Shown: piece by piece, positions 10,014 through 20,995 of the stretch
How positions within the stretch are numbered: the stretch's first letter is position 1
Layout: each line of letters starts with the position of its first letter
DNA from: Posidonia oceanica
Lineage: Eukaryota > Streptophyta > Magnoliopsida > Alismatales > Posidoniaceae
DNA: 64,000 nt
Assembly (NCBI GenBank): GCA_037176725.1
Contig: JAZBRS010000014.1
Coordinates: forward strand, 71,468,501-71,532,500
Direction: 5' to 3'
Made by a program: the position numbers and the translations under genes
Notes under the pieces: generated by a model
The model's input: the letters and a program-made list of their open reading frames with translations, nothing else
What the model was told of the DNA's origin: nothing
Databases searched by the model: none

Positions 10014-10934
10014 TTACCGTCGAGGACAAAAATATGACTAATTATAATAAAAACACCAATAATATGTGAAACAGGATCTATGCATAAATAAAATTTTTCC
10101 TGAGAGTATACAGAGATCTTACTTGTGTATAACGGAAAAACCATTTGAGAAGACTATCTTCATGTTCCACTAGGGTGTTATCAAACACTGACGCTTAAAG
10201 CATTATTTGACCCCCACAGTGCAACGAGTTCTAGCCGAACCGCTCTCAGGTACCAGCGAGGAAAAGTCGCGATATGTGCACTCGCAACTGACTACAAAAG
10301 AACCATCATTGGAATGCCTTCCTTCTACTCCTCGTAGAGAAATAACAGAGCCAAACTTCGATCCTCTCGAAGTACACGATTAGTCTCCTTCTCGTCCTCC
10401 GAGAAGCCGTACAATCTCCTCTGCCTCGTCCTCTGAGAAGATGGAGATTTACATAGCTACTCATAAGAATACTAAATCACACAAATTCTCTCTCTCTCTC
10501 TCTAATATGATAACACATATATATTGAGAAGAGATTATCCCTCCTAATATTTTTTGGTAAGATAATGCTATTATCTTTTCTTTTAAATTCAAAGGAAATA
10601 AAATTCGTGATTATTATCTCATAAAGGTAGCAACTATCGTGTTTAAAACCTTTCAAATTTGAAACAAAAAAACAGAATTTCGCCACAACGGACGTCCGCA
10701 TGGACGTCTACTCGGACACTGATTTGTAGAAATGAATCAACGAATGTCTGGCCCAGACGTCCGAAAAGTTCATGTTCTTTTACATGAACCAGTGGACATC
10801 CGAAAAGTTTCTGTGCTGAAAGATGGGCTAGTGGACGTCTGAAAATCCCTGTGTCATGGCTCTGTCTCCAGGAAACGTCTGCTAGATTACTGATTTATTT
10901 TTATTTTTGAATTATTTGGAGTAATTATTCAACA
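10014..10934 (-). repeat. 3' LTR of the copia element
   Basis: Read on minus it starts TGTTGAATAATTACTCC at 10934. It aligns along its length with 46247-47157, for example GGATCTATGCATAAATAAAA, CTTACTTGTGTATAACGGAA, CTACTCCTCGTAGAGAAATA and the CTCTCTCTCTCTAATATGATAA block. Differences of roughly one base in eight plus small indels imply an old insertion. Confidence 0.85.
10685..10850 (-). promoter_or_regulatory. U3 array of GACGTC-type motifs in the copia LTR
   Basis: Words of the form GGACGTCCGAAAAG recur: GGACGTCCGC and TGGACGTCTAC (10689-10710), AGACGTCCGAAAAG (10757), GGACATCCGAAAAG (10794) and GGACGTCTGAAAA (10833). The right LTR has the same series (46913-47056). GACGTC is a plant bZIP (C-box/TGA) binding core and the array lies at the start of U3, so an enhancer role is plausible but untested. 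Confidence 0.5.
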
Positions 10935-11675
10935 ATTCCCCACTAATTCAAAAATAGTGTTCCACTTAGAGACAATTGCGCTCAGTGTTAAGATGCCCCA
11001 CAGGTTTGAATCCCACCTTTGTAGCATTAACTTCTTGGAAGTTGTGAGTGGGCTAAGCCTTGAACTCAACAACCTTCACAGTCTATCAATCCACACACAA
11101 TCTCCCTGGTTCTTTAATCTGGTGACACGATAAAGGCCATGTGTCAAATCTGGTGTCTGCCAGTATTTTTCAGGACAGTCTACACGTCCTATAGGAGACG
11201 GCCTCATCTCCACATTGCATAGGCGAGTCCATTGAAATCCCAAATTTCTTGACATAAGGTTCCAAACCTTCTTGTGATCCAACCATTGTGGTGTCAATAC
11301 CACTTTGGCATGAAGTCTCAGACTTCCTAATAGTGCCAACTCCATCATGACTTGTAGTCTCAGACTACTATAATGCAGAGCCACGCTACTGTAGTACGAG
11401 GTCCCAGACCCCTTCCTGTAGTACTATCCACAGTATACCTTCTGCAAAAGCACAATGCATCCCAGATGCATAAGGACTCATTAAGGCATCTTGCCAACCT
11501 CAATAGGATATGCACTATACGGAATAAGTTTATTGGAGTCCAACTCCACCAGAATAAATAAATAGTGCAATAAACTAATAAACCATCTATTTCTTCTTTG
11601 AACCATTAAATAAAAGTCTAATAAATTACTCTTTGAACTAATAACAAATATTTAAATGGAAGAATACATAGATGT
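10935..11675 (-). other. Copia 3' untranslated region
   Basis: The stretch lies between the RNase H stop (TAA at 11676-11678 on minus) and the 3' LTR. It has no coding match. The words GTAGT..GAG.CCCAGAC and ACTTC..AGACTT.CTA recur around 11260-11420, giving a loosely repetitive CTCAGACT-rich patch. Confidence 0.6.
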
Positions 11676-12439
11676 TTACAATGTAGACATCAGCCCTATT
11701 CCTTTTGAAGTCTTCTCTACGAATCCTCTCGTGAGACCTTTTGTAAAGGGATTAGTCAGATTCTCCTAACTTCTAACGTTGATCACCGTGATCACACCCC
11801 TTTTAAGAAGAACAGAAACATGTGCATGATGGATCTGCATAGTCATTTTTCATCCGTTGTACAAATCATTACCAACAGCTATCTCAGCCGCTTGATTGTC
11901 ACAAGAGATAGTAATGCCTGACATTCTTTCTCTGAATGGTGAAAGATCAAACAGTAACTCCCTGAGATACTCTGCCTCCTCGGCTACGTCGACCAATGCA
12001 TAAAACTCAGATTCCTTCTATCACAACAGGATAGCCAGTAAAGTATAAAGCATAATACATGGTTCCTTTAAGGTAAGCCATTACCCTCTCTATAGCAATC
12101 CAATGCTCCTCGCTTGGATTCTTAGTGAACCTGCTAAGTACACTTACAGCAAACGCTATGTCTAGTCTAGTGCAATTCATTGCATACATGAGACTTCCAA
12201 TAACTTTGGTATACTTTAGCTGTCGTACAGCATTCCCACTGTTTTCCTCAAACTTGTGCACATAGTCATACATCGTGTATACTATTGCTCAATCAAAATA
12301 CTTCTACTTCGTAAGTACATTCTCAATATAGTGAGACTGTGTCAAGGCACATCCCTCTGTCATCCTCACTATGTTAATCCCCATGATCACATTTGCAAGT
12401 CCTATGTTCTTTATGTTGAATTTGGATGAAAAAAATTTC
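11676..12439 (-). pseudogene. Copia reverse transcriptase end and RNase H, decayed
   Basis: On minus, from 12439, the frame continues the RT seen at 15021-15342 (SSKFNIKNIGLANVIMGI, LTQSHYIENVL). It then gives the palm-to-RNase H link VIGSLMYAMNCTRLDIAFAV and LSRFTKNPSEEHW (12007-12273) and the RNase H tail ESEFYALVDVAEEAEYLREL, CDNQAAEIAV and NPFTKGLTRGFVEK, ending at TAA 11676. The segment between VIEG and ESEF, which in the family holds the first catalytic Asp (TDASW) and the STSGY strand, is deleted at ~12010. Several in-frame stops occur (near 12290-12300, 11860, 11780). The enzyme would copy and degrade element RNA in virus-like particles; this copy is dead. Confidence 0.88.
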
Positions 12440-12447
12440 TTTGTATC
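12440..12447 (+). repeat. 8-bp target duplication of the hAT insertion (left)
   Basis: TTTGTATC precedes TAGGCCTGGCAATGGGTCGG. The right flank at 15013-15020 is ATTGTATC, a 7 of 8 match. Confidence 0.8.
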
Positions 12448-12689
12448 TAGGCCTGGCAATGGGTCGGGTATGGACCCAGGACCCGTGGGGCTGGACCCGT
12501 GAAGTGTGGGTCTGGGTCCTGAAAATGAAACCCATGGACCAGTGGACCTGTTAGACCCGCTTACCGGGTAGGGTCTAGGTCCAAAAATACCCAGACCCGT
12601 GGACCCATGGACCCGGCATATATATAATATATTATATATTGTTTACCCTAATCCTAAGGATTACGCCTTTACTTACAATTACAGCCACC

Positions 12690-13150
12690 TCCTTCGGTCC
12701 AGCCTCCTCTAATATTTATTTGTTTTCCCCTTTCCGTCTTTCCCACATTCAAAACCCTAACCTCACAACCACACCCTACGTCCCTACTACAACCGCCTCC
12801 TCCTCCCCCCTCCACCGCGTCATCCTCCCCTCTCCGACTCTCCCTCCTCCACCTCCCCCTCCACTGCATCCTCCTCCGCGTCCCCCTCCACTGCGTCCTC
12901 CTCCACCTCCCCCCTCTACTATGTAACCCTCCACTACATCCTCCTCCCCTCTCCACTGCGTTTTCCTCTCCACCGCCACGGCTACCTCCTCCTCCCCCCT
13001 CCACCTCTCCACCGTTGTTGCCGGCCGTCACCTCCACCTCTATGTTGCCACCATGTGTCCTCTCCACCGCCGCCTCTCTCCATCCTCTCCTCCTCTCTGC
13101 TGCCACTGAATATCCTCTCCATCGCCACCTCCTCCTCTTTGGTACAATGG
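12690..13150. repeat. Pyrimidine-rich CCTCCTCCCC low-complexity tract
   Basis: Dense CCTCCTC / CCACCTCC words produce glycine/arginine-rich (minus) and proline-rich (plus) ORFs that are compositional. It occupies the leader of the nested hAT element, much like the tract at 5210-5760 in the other hAT element. Confidence 0.7.
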
Positions 13151-13693
13151 TACGTTCTCATTTGAACTGGGAATCTAGGATCTTGCTCATTTAGTTCTTG
13201 TTTGTTTCAACTGTCATTTGAACTAGGATCTTTCATTTTTTGTAGAGTTTTTGTTTGCACTGGGATCATGCTCATTTGAATGTTATTTTTGTTTATGAAA
13301 TATGAATTTTTCATTAAATCATTTGAATGTCATTTGAACTGGGATCTTGGCATCTTGCTCATTTTTGGTAGTTTTTGTTTGCCCTGGGATTTTGCTCATT
13401 TGAATATCATTTGAATGTCATTGAATTTAGTAAAGTTTAATTACGTTTATGATTCAGTAAAGTATTGCTAAATTTTGTTCATTTGAATGTCATGGAATTC
13501 AGTAAAGTTTAATTATGTTTATGATTCAGTAAAGTATTGCTAAATTTTGCTCATTTGAATTTCATTGAATTCAATAAATATTGCTAAATTATGTTTATGA
13601 TTCAATAAATTTTCCTCTGATCAGACATTCAATAAAATAAAGTATTGCACTGTTAAACTGAATTTGAACGTCATTTTTTTTCTTATGTAGACA

Positions 13694-13968
13694 ATGTCTG
13701 AAGTCACTGTTGATGATGTGAATACTCAATCAAATGTTTCTCTTATTGTGATAGAAAAACCATTCTCTGAAAATTTTAGAAAAAAAAAAGAAAACATACC
13801 TCAAATGTTTGGAATTACTTCACCTATATTAGTGATGGAGGCTTAGCTAAATGCAACTATTGCAAGAAGAATTTAGCTGGAAAAACAAGTGTTGGGACTA
13901 GTCATTTAAAGAAACATTTGACACTTAAACATCTACCTGTTTTTGCCACTAAAAAGGAAAGCATGTAA
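13694..13968 (+). pseudogene. BED-type zinc-finger N-terminus of a hAT transposase
   Basis: The ATG at 13694 opens MSEVTVDDVNTQSN. After a one-base frameshift in the A-run at 13781-13790, the frame gives the BED finger: SNVWNYFT, CNYCKKNLAG (the Cys pair), GTSHLKKHL and KHLPV (the His pair). It stops at TAA 13966. BED fingers bind the subterminal repeats of Ac-like elements. The catalytic core and dimerisation domain are missing; 14100-14580 is AT-rich and I recognise nothing in it. Confidence 0.8.
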
Positions 13969-14850
13969 ATCAGCAAAATGTTTATTAATATTATAGAGCA
14001 AAATGTAAAGTGCTGTCATTCAAAATGTAAATGAGCATGTAAAGTGTTGTCATTCATTTAACTTATTAATATATGTTTATTAAGTGTTTAACTTTATCTT
14101 TCCTTGTTTTTGTTACAGAGCAAAATGTAAATGAGCAATATCTTGGTATAATATCAAATAAAGTTAATGATGCACATGAGGTTGAAGAAATGGAAGCAAT
14201 AAACGTTGTGGCTTTAGAAGAGGATGACCATTGAGGATTTGTACTAGCAATTATATGGTAGTTATGAGGTACTACTCTTCGTTCTCTTAAATAGTATTAA
14301 CAATTGAGTTCTTGCCTAGCCATGGATTTTAAAAAAAAATTGACAAGTTCATTTTCTAATTTTCAGGGTGAAGAGTTTGTTAAATTATTGGGCAAAGGTG
14401 TTGTGCCTCACACTCGTATTACTGTTACATGAAAGAGCACAGGTGTTTAGCACATTTATTTGCAGATGTCAACAAAGTTGGTCTGTTGACTGTTGTATGC
14501 ACATTGACAGAATAGAAGAATCTCTTGTTGTATGCACTGTTTCTCCTCCTTTTGGTGCACATTTATTTAGCAGTTCATGATTTATTTATGTATTTTATTT
14601 CTGTGGTGTATGCACATTGACAAAATTGTTATATGCACATTGACAAAGTTAGTCTGTTGAAGCTGGATATATTTATTTATGTGTTGTTTAACTATCAATG
14701 GGTTCATGATATTGTTCATGATATATATTTATTTATGGATATATTTTGTTCATGATATATATTTATTGATAGAGAATTGTTTAGCACATTTATTTACAAT
14801 ATTTTCAGTTTAATTAAAAATCTACCTTCTTCAAAAAAATAGGTTGGAAG
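13969..14850. other. AT-rich remainder of the deleted hAT element
   Basis: No transposase core motif is visible. Short words such as GTAAAGTG.TGTCATTC (14008 and 14039) and TTCATGATATATATTTAT (about 14716 and 14749) are locally duplicated. The ORF at 14368-14580 matches no family I know. Confidence 0.5.
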
Positions 14851-15020
14851 ACCCATTAGACCCAAGACCTGGACCCAGACCCATTATCTTCATGGGTCTG
14901 GGTCTGGGTCCTAATTTTAGATTGCGGGTCTAGACCCAGACCCGTGAAAAAAGATGAGTCTGGGTCTAGGTATAAGTAGACTCAACCCAGACCTGACCCG
15001 TTGCCAAGCCTAATTGTATC

Positions 15021-15342
15021 TTTCACAGCCTCTGTGTCAGTATCAAAGATAACCATATCATCCACAATAAGACATATGATGACTCCTTGTTCAATAATAA
15101 ATTTTGTGTAAACACACTTCTCAACATCACTGACTTTGTAATCATTTGACTTGATCACTTTGTCAAATTTCTCATACTACATTTTGGGAGCTTGCTTCAG
15201 TCCATATAGAGATCTTACCAATTTATATACCTTTTGTTCTAGTCCCTTGACTACGAATCCTTCAAATTGAATCATGTTAATTTCCACAGTCAAGTCTCTA
15301 TATAAAAATGTAGTTTTTACATCCATCTGATGTATCACTATA
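15021..15342 (-). pseudogene. Copia reverse transcriptase fragment (middle)
   Basis: The minus translation gives IHQMDVKTTFLYRDL (the first catalytic Asp), FEGFVVKGLEQKVYKL and LVRSLYGLKQAPKM, then IVDDMVIFDTDTEAV (the xxDD motif, ~15045-15070). This is the copia RT palm. It joins in frame to 44901-45290 across the giant insertion and to 12439 across the hAT insertion, which proves one copia gene was split twice. The sequence from 15171 to 15176 breaks the frame with a stop after APKM. Confidence 0.9.
15338..15342 (+). repeat. Target duplication left of the giant gypsy insertion
   Basis: CTATA here and CTATC at 44901-44905 flank the insertion (4 of 5 match; Ty3/gypsy integrases duplicate 5 bp). 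Keeping one copy restores the copia RT frame through IQKIVIHQM exactly. Confidence 0.78.
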
Positions 15343-18300
15343 TGTTGACATCCCATTTTGACAGGCTTGATCAATTGGAATCTCCTGGTAACTTCTGGAT
15401 CCAAATCTAGGTCCAAACCTACACATTCCTTTTCGTCCTTCTCTCCAAAACAAGTCCAAACTTAACCTAAAATTACATCCCTTTCCCAAGCCTAAAAACT
15501 ACCCAAAAACCATAGGAAAACTCACCATCCCCAACTTAGCAAACCTACCCAAAAACCCTCAAAAATTTCAAACCAAAACCACTCCCAAAAATCCTAGAAA
15601 ACCTAGGTAAAACTACCCGTTTTCTATAACTCAAAATCATTCCAAAACTTTCCCAAATCCAAACTCAAACCCTAGGTCCAACACTAGAGATCCTAGGCCA
15701 CACACTCCCCAAATTTCACTTCTTTTCTAAACCTCTAATCCCTTCATTTACCCAAATTATCTTTTTCTCTCTCCTGGCTTATTCTTTTCTCTCTCCTCTC
15801 TCTCTCCTGATTATCCTCCTTCTTTTCACCCCCTTCTCTCCCTTCTTCTTGCCTGGCTGTGGGCCCCCCTTGTGCATCTATCTCTTCTGAATCTTATTTG
15901 TATTTTTACCTTATTTTTAGCATTTTCTTTGACTTTCAAAAAATTATTTTCTTTCAACTCTTCCTTTTCCTCTCTACTTCTTCATTTCTCCTTTTCCTTC
16001 TTCCTTTTTCTTTTCTTTTCCTCTCTTCTACTAAATCCCTAAAAATCCTTAAAAACCTTTAAAATCCTAAAAACAAAAGGAAAACAAACCAAAACCCTAA
16101 GAAAAATAATTAAAAACACTAAACAAACAATTAAAAAACAAAAGCCTAACTAAATCTAACTAAAACCAAAAACCAAGAATGCAACTTAAAAAATGCAAGA
16201 CTAATAAAAAGAAAATGCTATAAAATCAAGGAAAAAACCAAAATATAATCAAAACAAGCAACGGTAAAAACCCTACTAAAAAACAATCAAAAACAATTCC
16301 TAAAGAGAAAAGAAAACAATTAAAAAATGCTAAGGCAAGTAATTAAGAAAAAAACCTAACTTAACAATCCTAAAAGGAAACAATTTGAAAACTTAATTAA
16401 AATAATAATAATAATAATAATAATAACAAACAATCAAAATTTAAGAACACCTAATTAAAAACTTAACAAGAAGACCTAACCTAAAAAATGTTAAAAGAAA
16501 TTAACAAACAAAATCAAATCTAAAAGGAAACTTAAACAAAACCCTAAAAGATTAAAATCAAAAGCCAAAACGTATCCTAATTAATCTGAAAACAATCTTT
16601 AAAAAAACCCTAATCAAAATCTCAAATATTTAACAAGAAAAACATAATTAAAAAACAATTTAAAAGACCTAAAAAGCATTTAAACAAATCAAAGACAATT
16701 TAAACCCTAAAAATCCTAATCAAAACTAAAACTCTTTAATCTTAATTAACTGATCAAAAACAATCATTAAAAAACTTAATCAAAGTCCTAACTTAAAACA
16801 CAACCATTCTAAAAACCTTTCCCATTTTTATTTTATTTTTATCTTTTTTATTTCCTTCTTCTTTCCCCTCTTCTTTTCCCTTTCTTCCTTTCTTCCTTTC
16901 TTTCTATTTTTTCTTTCTTTTTTCCTGGCCCAGTCCGGCCCGTTCCACCCCTTCCTCTCCTTCCTTCTTTCTTTTCTTTCTTTCTTTTATTTCTTCTTTT
17001 CCTCAGCTCGCGGCCAAAGCCCAGCCCGTTCGCCTTCAACCTCCTCCTTCCTTCTCCTTCTTCTTCTTCTCCCAAAGTTCTTCTTCCTCTCCCGCCAGTC
17101 TCCCTCCTTCTCTTCAAAAATTCAATTCTCTCTTCCCTCTCGATCCCATCAGCCTCCAACTCACTCCTCCTCTCTCAGCTCTCAACAAGATCCCCGGGGA
17201 GCATTCAATGCGCGTCGCCACTGGCTGTCCTCGCTGCTGCTCCCCTTGGTGGATTTTCAAAATCCAGCGCGCCCTTCACTCCTTCAGCTCCTGATAAAGC
17301 CTCCTCTCCACTCCTCCTTCACTGCCTTTTTGTCATCCGAGAGAGAGCAACAATCCAGAGAGCAGAAGCCACCCAGAACTCCCTCCTTCTTCCACTGAAA
17401 TCGAGCCCCCTTCTTCTTCTTCCTTTTCACTGGAACCAGAACATCCAACAGCCCTCAAACTTCTCCCAATTCACCCCCCGACCTCAGCCAAACTTCCACC
17501 ATCACAGCCTCTCGTTCCACGACCAAATCCACCCCGAAATCACCCCGAACCACTCTAAAACCACTCACAGAACCCAACACTTCCCCTTCCAAAATTCCAA
17601 GCACATCAGACCACTAAATCCCTCCAAACTCCACCCTGCAACTTACCAGAATCCCATCTCCCCAAAGCACCAGAGCCTTAGCCATCTCCTCCCCCACAGC
17701 CGGAGCCATCCACAGCAAACACCTCTGCCCTTTTTTTCAGAAAATCACCCGACTACCCAATCTCCCCCTCCAGGCATCCACCAGCCCTCCTCTGAATCTA
17801 GAAACACTCACCAAGCAACCAAGAGTACACCGCCACCTTCCATTTGAGCCAGGGAGCAGCGAACATCTCCCTCCACCTCAGGCGACCCCCAGCACACCTA
17901 CTGAAACGATTTCCTTCTCCGGGCCGCGAAGCTTCACTCCAAACGCTCAGGAAGCTCCGGAGGACTCCACCAAGTTGATCCAGACGCCTGGAAGCCATCG
18001 ACGACCTCCGCAGCACTCAGTCCAACCTCGCCGACCTCTGCTGAGACAGCCAACGTCGGGGGAACGCTCCGGACGCCAGAACAGGTGCCATCTCTTCCCA
18101 TTAGTTTAGTTTTTTCCTCTGCATGCTTCCTGGCCTGTTAGAATAGGATTCTGCCCTCTCTCTTGCCGGGTCAACGCCGCTGTCTCCTTTCTTCTCCGAC
18201 GAGCTCCGGCTCTGTCACGCCGCTCCGGTCAGCAGAAGCCCGCTCCGATCATCGCCCGAGGTCCGGGGGGCTTCCAGGAGCACGACTGTGCTTCCAGAAT

Positions 18301-18899
18301 GCTCCCTCGATGCTCTGGCCCTCCGATCTGCTTCGAAGTCTTCTGCACTGTTCCGACGTCTTCTTCAGCCATCACCAGGCTCCGTCACGGCTCCGCGACG
18401 CTGCTCCGAGGTTTGTCAGGCTCCGGTGAAGCTCGCCGACCAGTCATCGCCTCACCAGCACCCCTCTTCCTCCCTCGACGGCCGCTGGTAGCAACTGCTA
18501 CAGTGGTCATCATTCTGTGTAAACACTGTAACTTTATCTTCCTTAACCATGCTATTTTGCCATTAAATTGCATTTTTACCTTGCATTCTTATTTTATTAC
18601 ATTCTGGTCCTGCCTTTGTTTAAGATTCATTTAATTCTGAATTTAAATCTTATTAAATTGCATGAAAAACTTAAAAGACTGTCTAATTGCATGTTGGTCC
18701 TTCTGCTATGTTTTCTCTTTAAGTTCATTTTAGTTCAGGCCCTCTGGTTTTTCATTATTGCATGTTAGTCCTTTAATTAATAATCTGATTTAATGCTTTA
18801 TTTTACCTTAGTAAATTGTATTTTTAAACCCTGTCTTTTTCATCATTTGCATTTTAGTCCTCTGTTCTGTTAACTTATGCATTTATTTTGCATCTTTCC

Positions 18900-19420
18900 T
18901 TACTGCATTGCATCATTTCCCCCATGCATTTTAATTTTTACATATAGGTCCTCCATATCATGCACAGCATCTGTTAAATCACATTTTTGCTTATAAAATT
19001 GCATTTTAGACCCTACACATTTCAAAATTACACATAGGTCCCCTGCATGCTTATAAAACTCATTTAAATGCATATTTTTGCTTATAAAATTGCATTTTAG
19101 ACCCTGCATATTTAAAAATTGCATATAGGTCCTCTGTTTGCATTCACAGACCATTTAAGACCACTTTTTTGCTTACAAAATTACATTTCAACCCCTGCAT
19201 GTTTCAAAATTGCATGTTAATCCTCCACATGATTTCAAAACTTATCCTAATGCATGTTTACCTCATAAAATTGCATTTTGAACCCTGCATTTTGCAAAAT
19301 TGCACTTAGACCCTCCAATTTTCAAAACTCTTGCATATAAGCCCCTAATTTTTCAAAATCTTTGCATTTAGGTCCCACTTTTTCAAAACTTGCACATAAG
19401 CTCCCAAGTTTTCTGAAAAG
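18900..19420 (+). repeat. Diverged repeats of a ~65-75-bp TTGCATTTTAGACCCTGCAT unit in the LTR
   Basis: Words of the type AAAATTGCATTTTAGACCCT, TTGCATATAGGTCCTC and CATGTTTCAAAATTGCAT alternate from about 18900 to 19420 in the 5' LTR and from 40615 to 41135 in the 3' LTR. The array predates the insertion because both LTRs share it. Confidence 0.6.
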
Positions 19421-20190
19421 TCATTCTTAGGTCCTTTTCTTGCATTTTTACATGCATTGCACCCATGCATCTTTGCATTTAGCATTTCTTGCACACACTT
19501 AAGCACACTTAGCTCCCATTTACATGGGAGGACCTGTTTTGCACACCCCTAGGACCTCCTTTACACCTAGATCCATTTTCTCCCCTATTCTGGCCCCTCT
19601 GTCTTGAAGCTGGGATATCTTTTGATCTGGCCGTTGGATCTTCTCAACCAAGCTACCTGGACGACTCCGACGAAGCGCTCTTCAGCATAGACCAAGCATT
19701 TCTCAGATAAGACTTCAGATTTCCAAGGTAAGTCCTCCTGAACCCCTGTACAGCATTCATTTGCATCCCATTTGCATTGCAAGCATTGTTTTTGCTTTCT
19801 GGTTTCTCGAGTATGCAGATTAGAACCTCCTCCTCCTGTCTATCAACTCTATTCCCCTTTTCGAGTACTCCTGGCATCTTTGTGTTGCGTTTCCCCTAGA
19901 TTCACCACTAATTGCTACTTTCTTCCCCCTTTTCCACGATCCGATCGCATCGCGAGGTTTTGGCAGCGTGCGAGACACATGGTGGGACACTTTGGTTGGA
20001 AATGATCACAGAACAGTGGTAATTCCTCCACTTGCTCCTCTTCCCCTTTGTAGGTCTTCACACCTAATTTGCGCGGTCTTTAAACAGCGTTCGTTCTCAC
20101 ACTTGCGTTGTTTACCTCCCCTTTGTTTCTCCTGCCCTTTCATTTTGCATCTGCATCTGCATGGCTTTATCGATATTTTATTTCGCCTGT

Positions 20191-20620
20191 TTTGGCACCG
20201 TTTTGCGTGCCCATTCTGTATTTTGCACCGTTTTACGTGTCCTCTTTGCTTTTGGCACCGTTTTACGTGCCCGCTTTGTCTTTGGCACCGTTTTGCGTGC
20301 CCGCTTTGTCTTTGGCACCGTTTTGCGTGCCCGCTTCCTCTTTGGCACCGTTTCACGTGCCCACTCCGTCTTTGGCACCGTTTTGCATGCCCGCTCTATC
20401 TTTGACACCGTTTCGCGTGCCCGCTTTGCTTTCTTGCACCGTTTTGCGTGCTGTTCTTGTTTCTTGCACCGTTTTGCGTGCTAGCTTTGTTTTCTCGCAC
20501 CGTTTCGTGTGCCACTTTGCTTTCTGCACCGTTTCGCGTGCCGTTTCGTTTTCTTGCACCGTTTCTCGTGCCACTTCTGTTTCTCCCATTGTTTTGCGTG
20601 TTTTATGCCGTTTTCTCTCG
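20191..20620 (+). repeat. 30-bp minisatellite (TTTGGCACCGTTTTGCGTGC unit) unique to the 5' LTR
   Basis: About 14 units repeat every 30 bp (20191, 20221, 20251 and so on), drifting to 30-33 bp towards the right, around a CACCGTTTTGCGTGC core. The block is inside the ~1.2 kb missing from the 3' LTR. Its period is a multiple of three, so several frames stay open; these ORFs are artefacts. Confidence 0.88.
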
Positions 20621-20867
20621 CATGTCGCCTGCACTGCTTGGTTTTACCGCCGTTTTGCTTTTTCGCTTGCATTTGCATATAGGGCAGTGATGCTTACTGC
20701 TTGGAGTTCTCACGAGCCAGGTTTCGCCCAGTTCGGAACACAGACAGTGTTGCTGAGCACTTAGACTGCACGTTTACTTTCCTGCATTGCATCCCATCAC
20801 TTAGAGCACACCTTTGAGCATTCATTCAGGCATTCGTTGGCATTTAGGCATTCAAACCTGCATTTCC

Positions 20868-20995
20868 CTGCGTATGCGAGCGTAAGCCTAGAAAGACCGA
20901 TTCTCAAGCATGTCAAGGGTGCCTAACACCTTCCCCGCACGTAACAGGAGTCCTTGCCCAGTCTTTTGGCCCACAATGACCATATTGCCCTTATC
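20868..20995 (+). promoter_or_regulatory. Conserved LTR core block (5' LTR of giant element)
   Basis: It contains GCGTATGCGAGCGTAAGCCT, AGAAAGACCGATT, GGTGCCTAACACCTTCCCCG and CGTAACAGGAGTCCTTGCCC. The same order of words recurs at 1796-1885 and 41380-41505 and, inverted and more diverged, at about 50355-50480. Confidence 0.6.

Larger units (their letters stand above)
12448..15012 (+). mobile_element. Internally deleted Ac-type hAT element nested in copia
   Basis: The left end TAGGCCTGGCAATGGGTCGG and the inverted right end TAGGCTTGGCAACGGGTCAG are hAT-type terminal repeats. The subterminal regions (12465-12620 and 14850-15000) are packed with GGGTCTGGGTCC/GGACCC words, as expected of transposase binding sites. 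The 8-bp flanks match 7 of 8. The 2565-bp interior keeps only a pyrimidine-rich leader and the BED-finger start of a transposase, so it needs help in trans. It interrupts the copia pol between 12439 and 15021. Confidence 0.87.

Noticed and set aside
12669..13106. Glycine-rich minus-strand ORF of 145 codons
   Set aside because: It is the antisense of a CCTCCTCC low-complexity tract inside a hAT element.
19968..20764. Overlapping long ORFs on both strands with 10-residue repeats
   Set aside because: A 30-bp minisatellite keeps all frames open; the block is inside an LTR and absent from the sister LTR.
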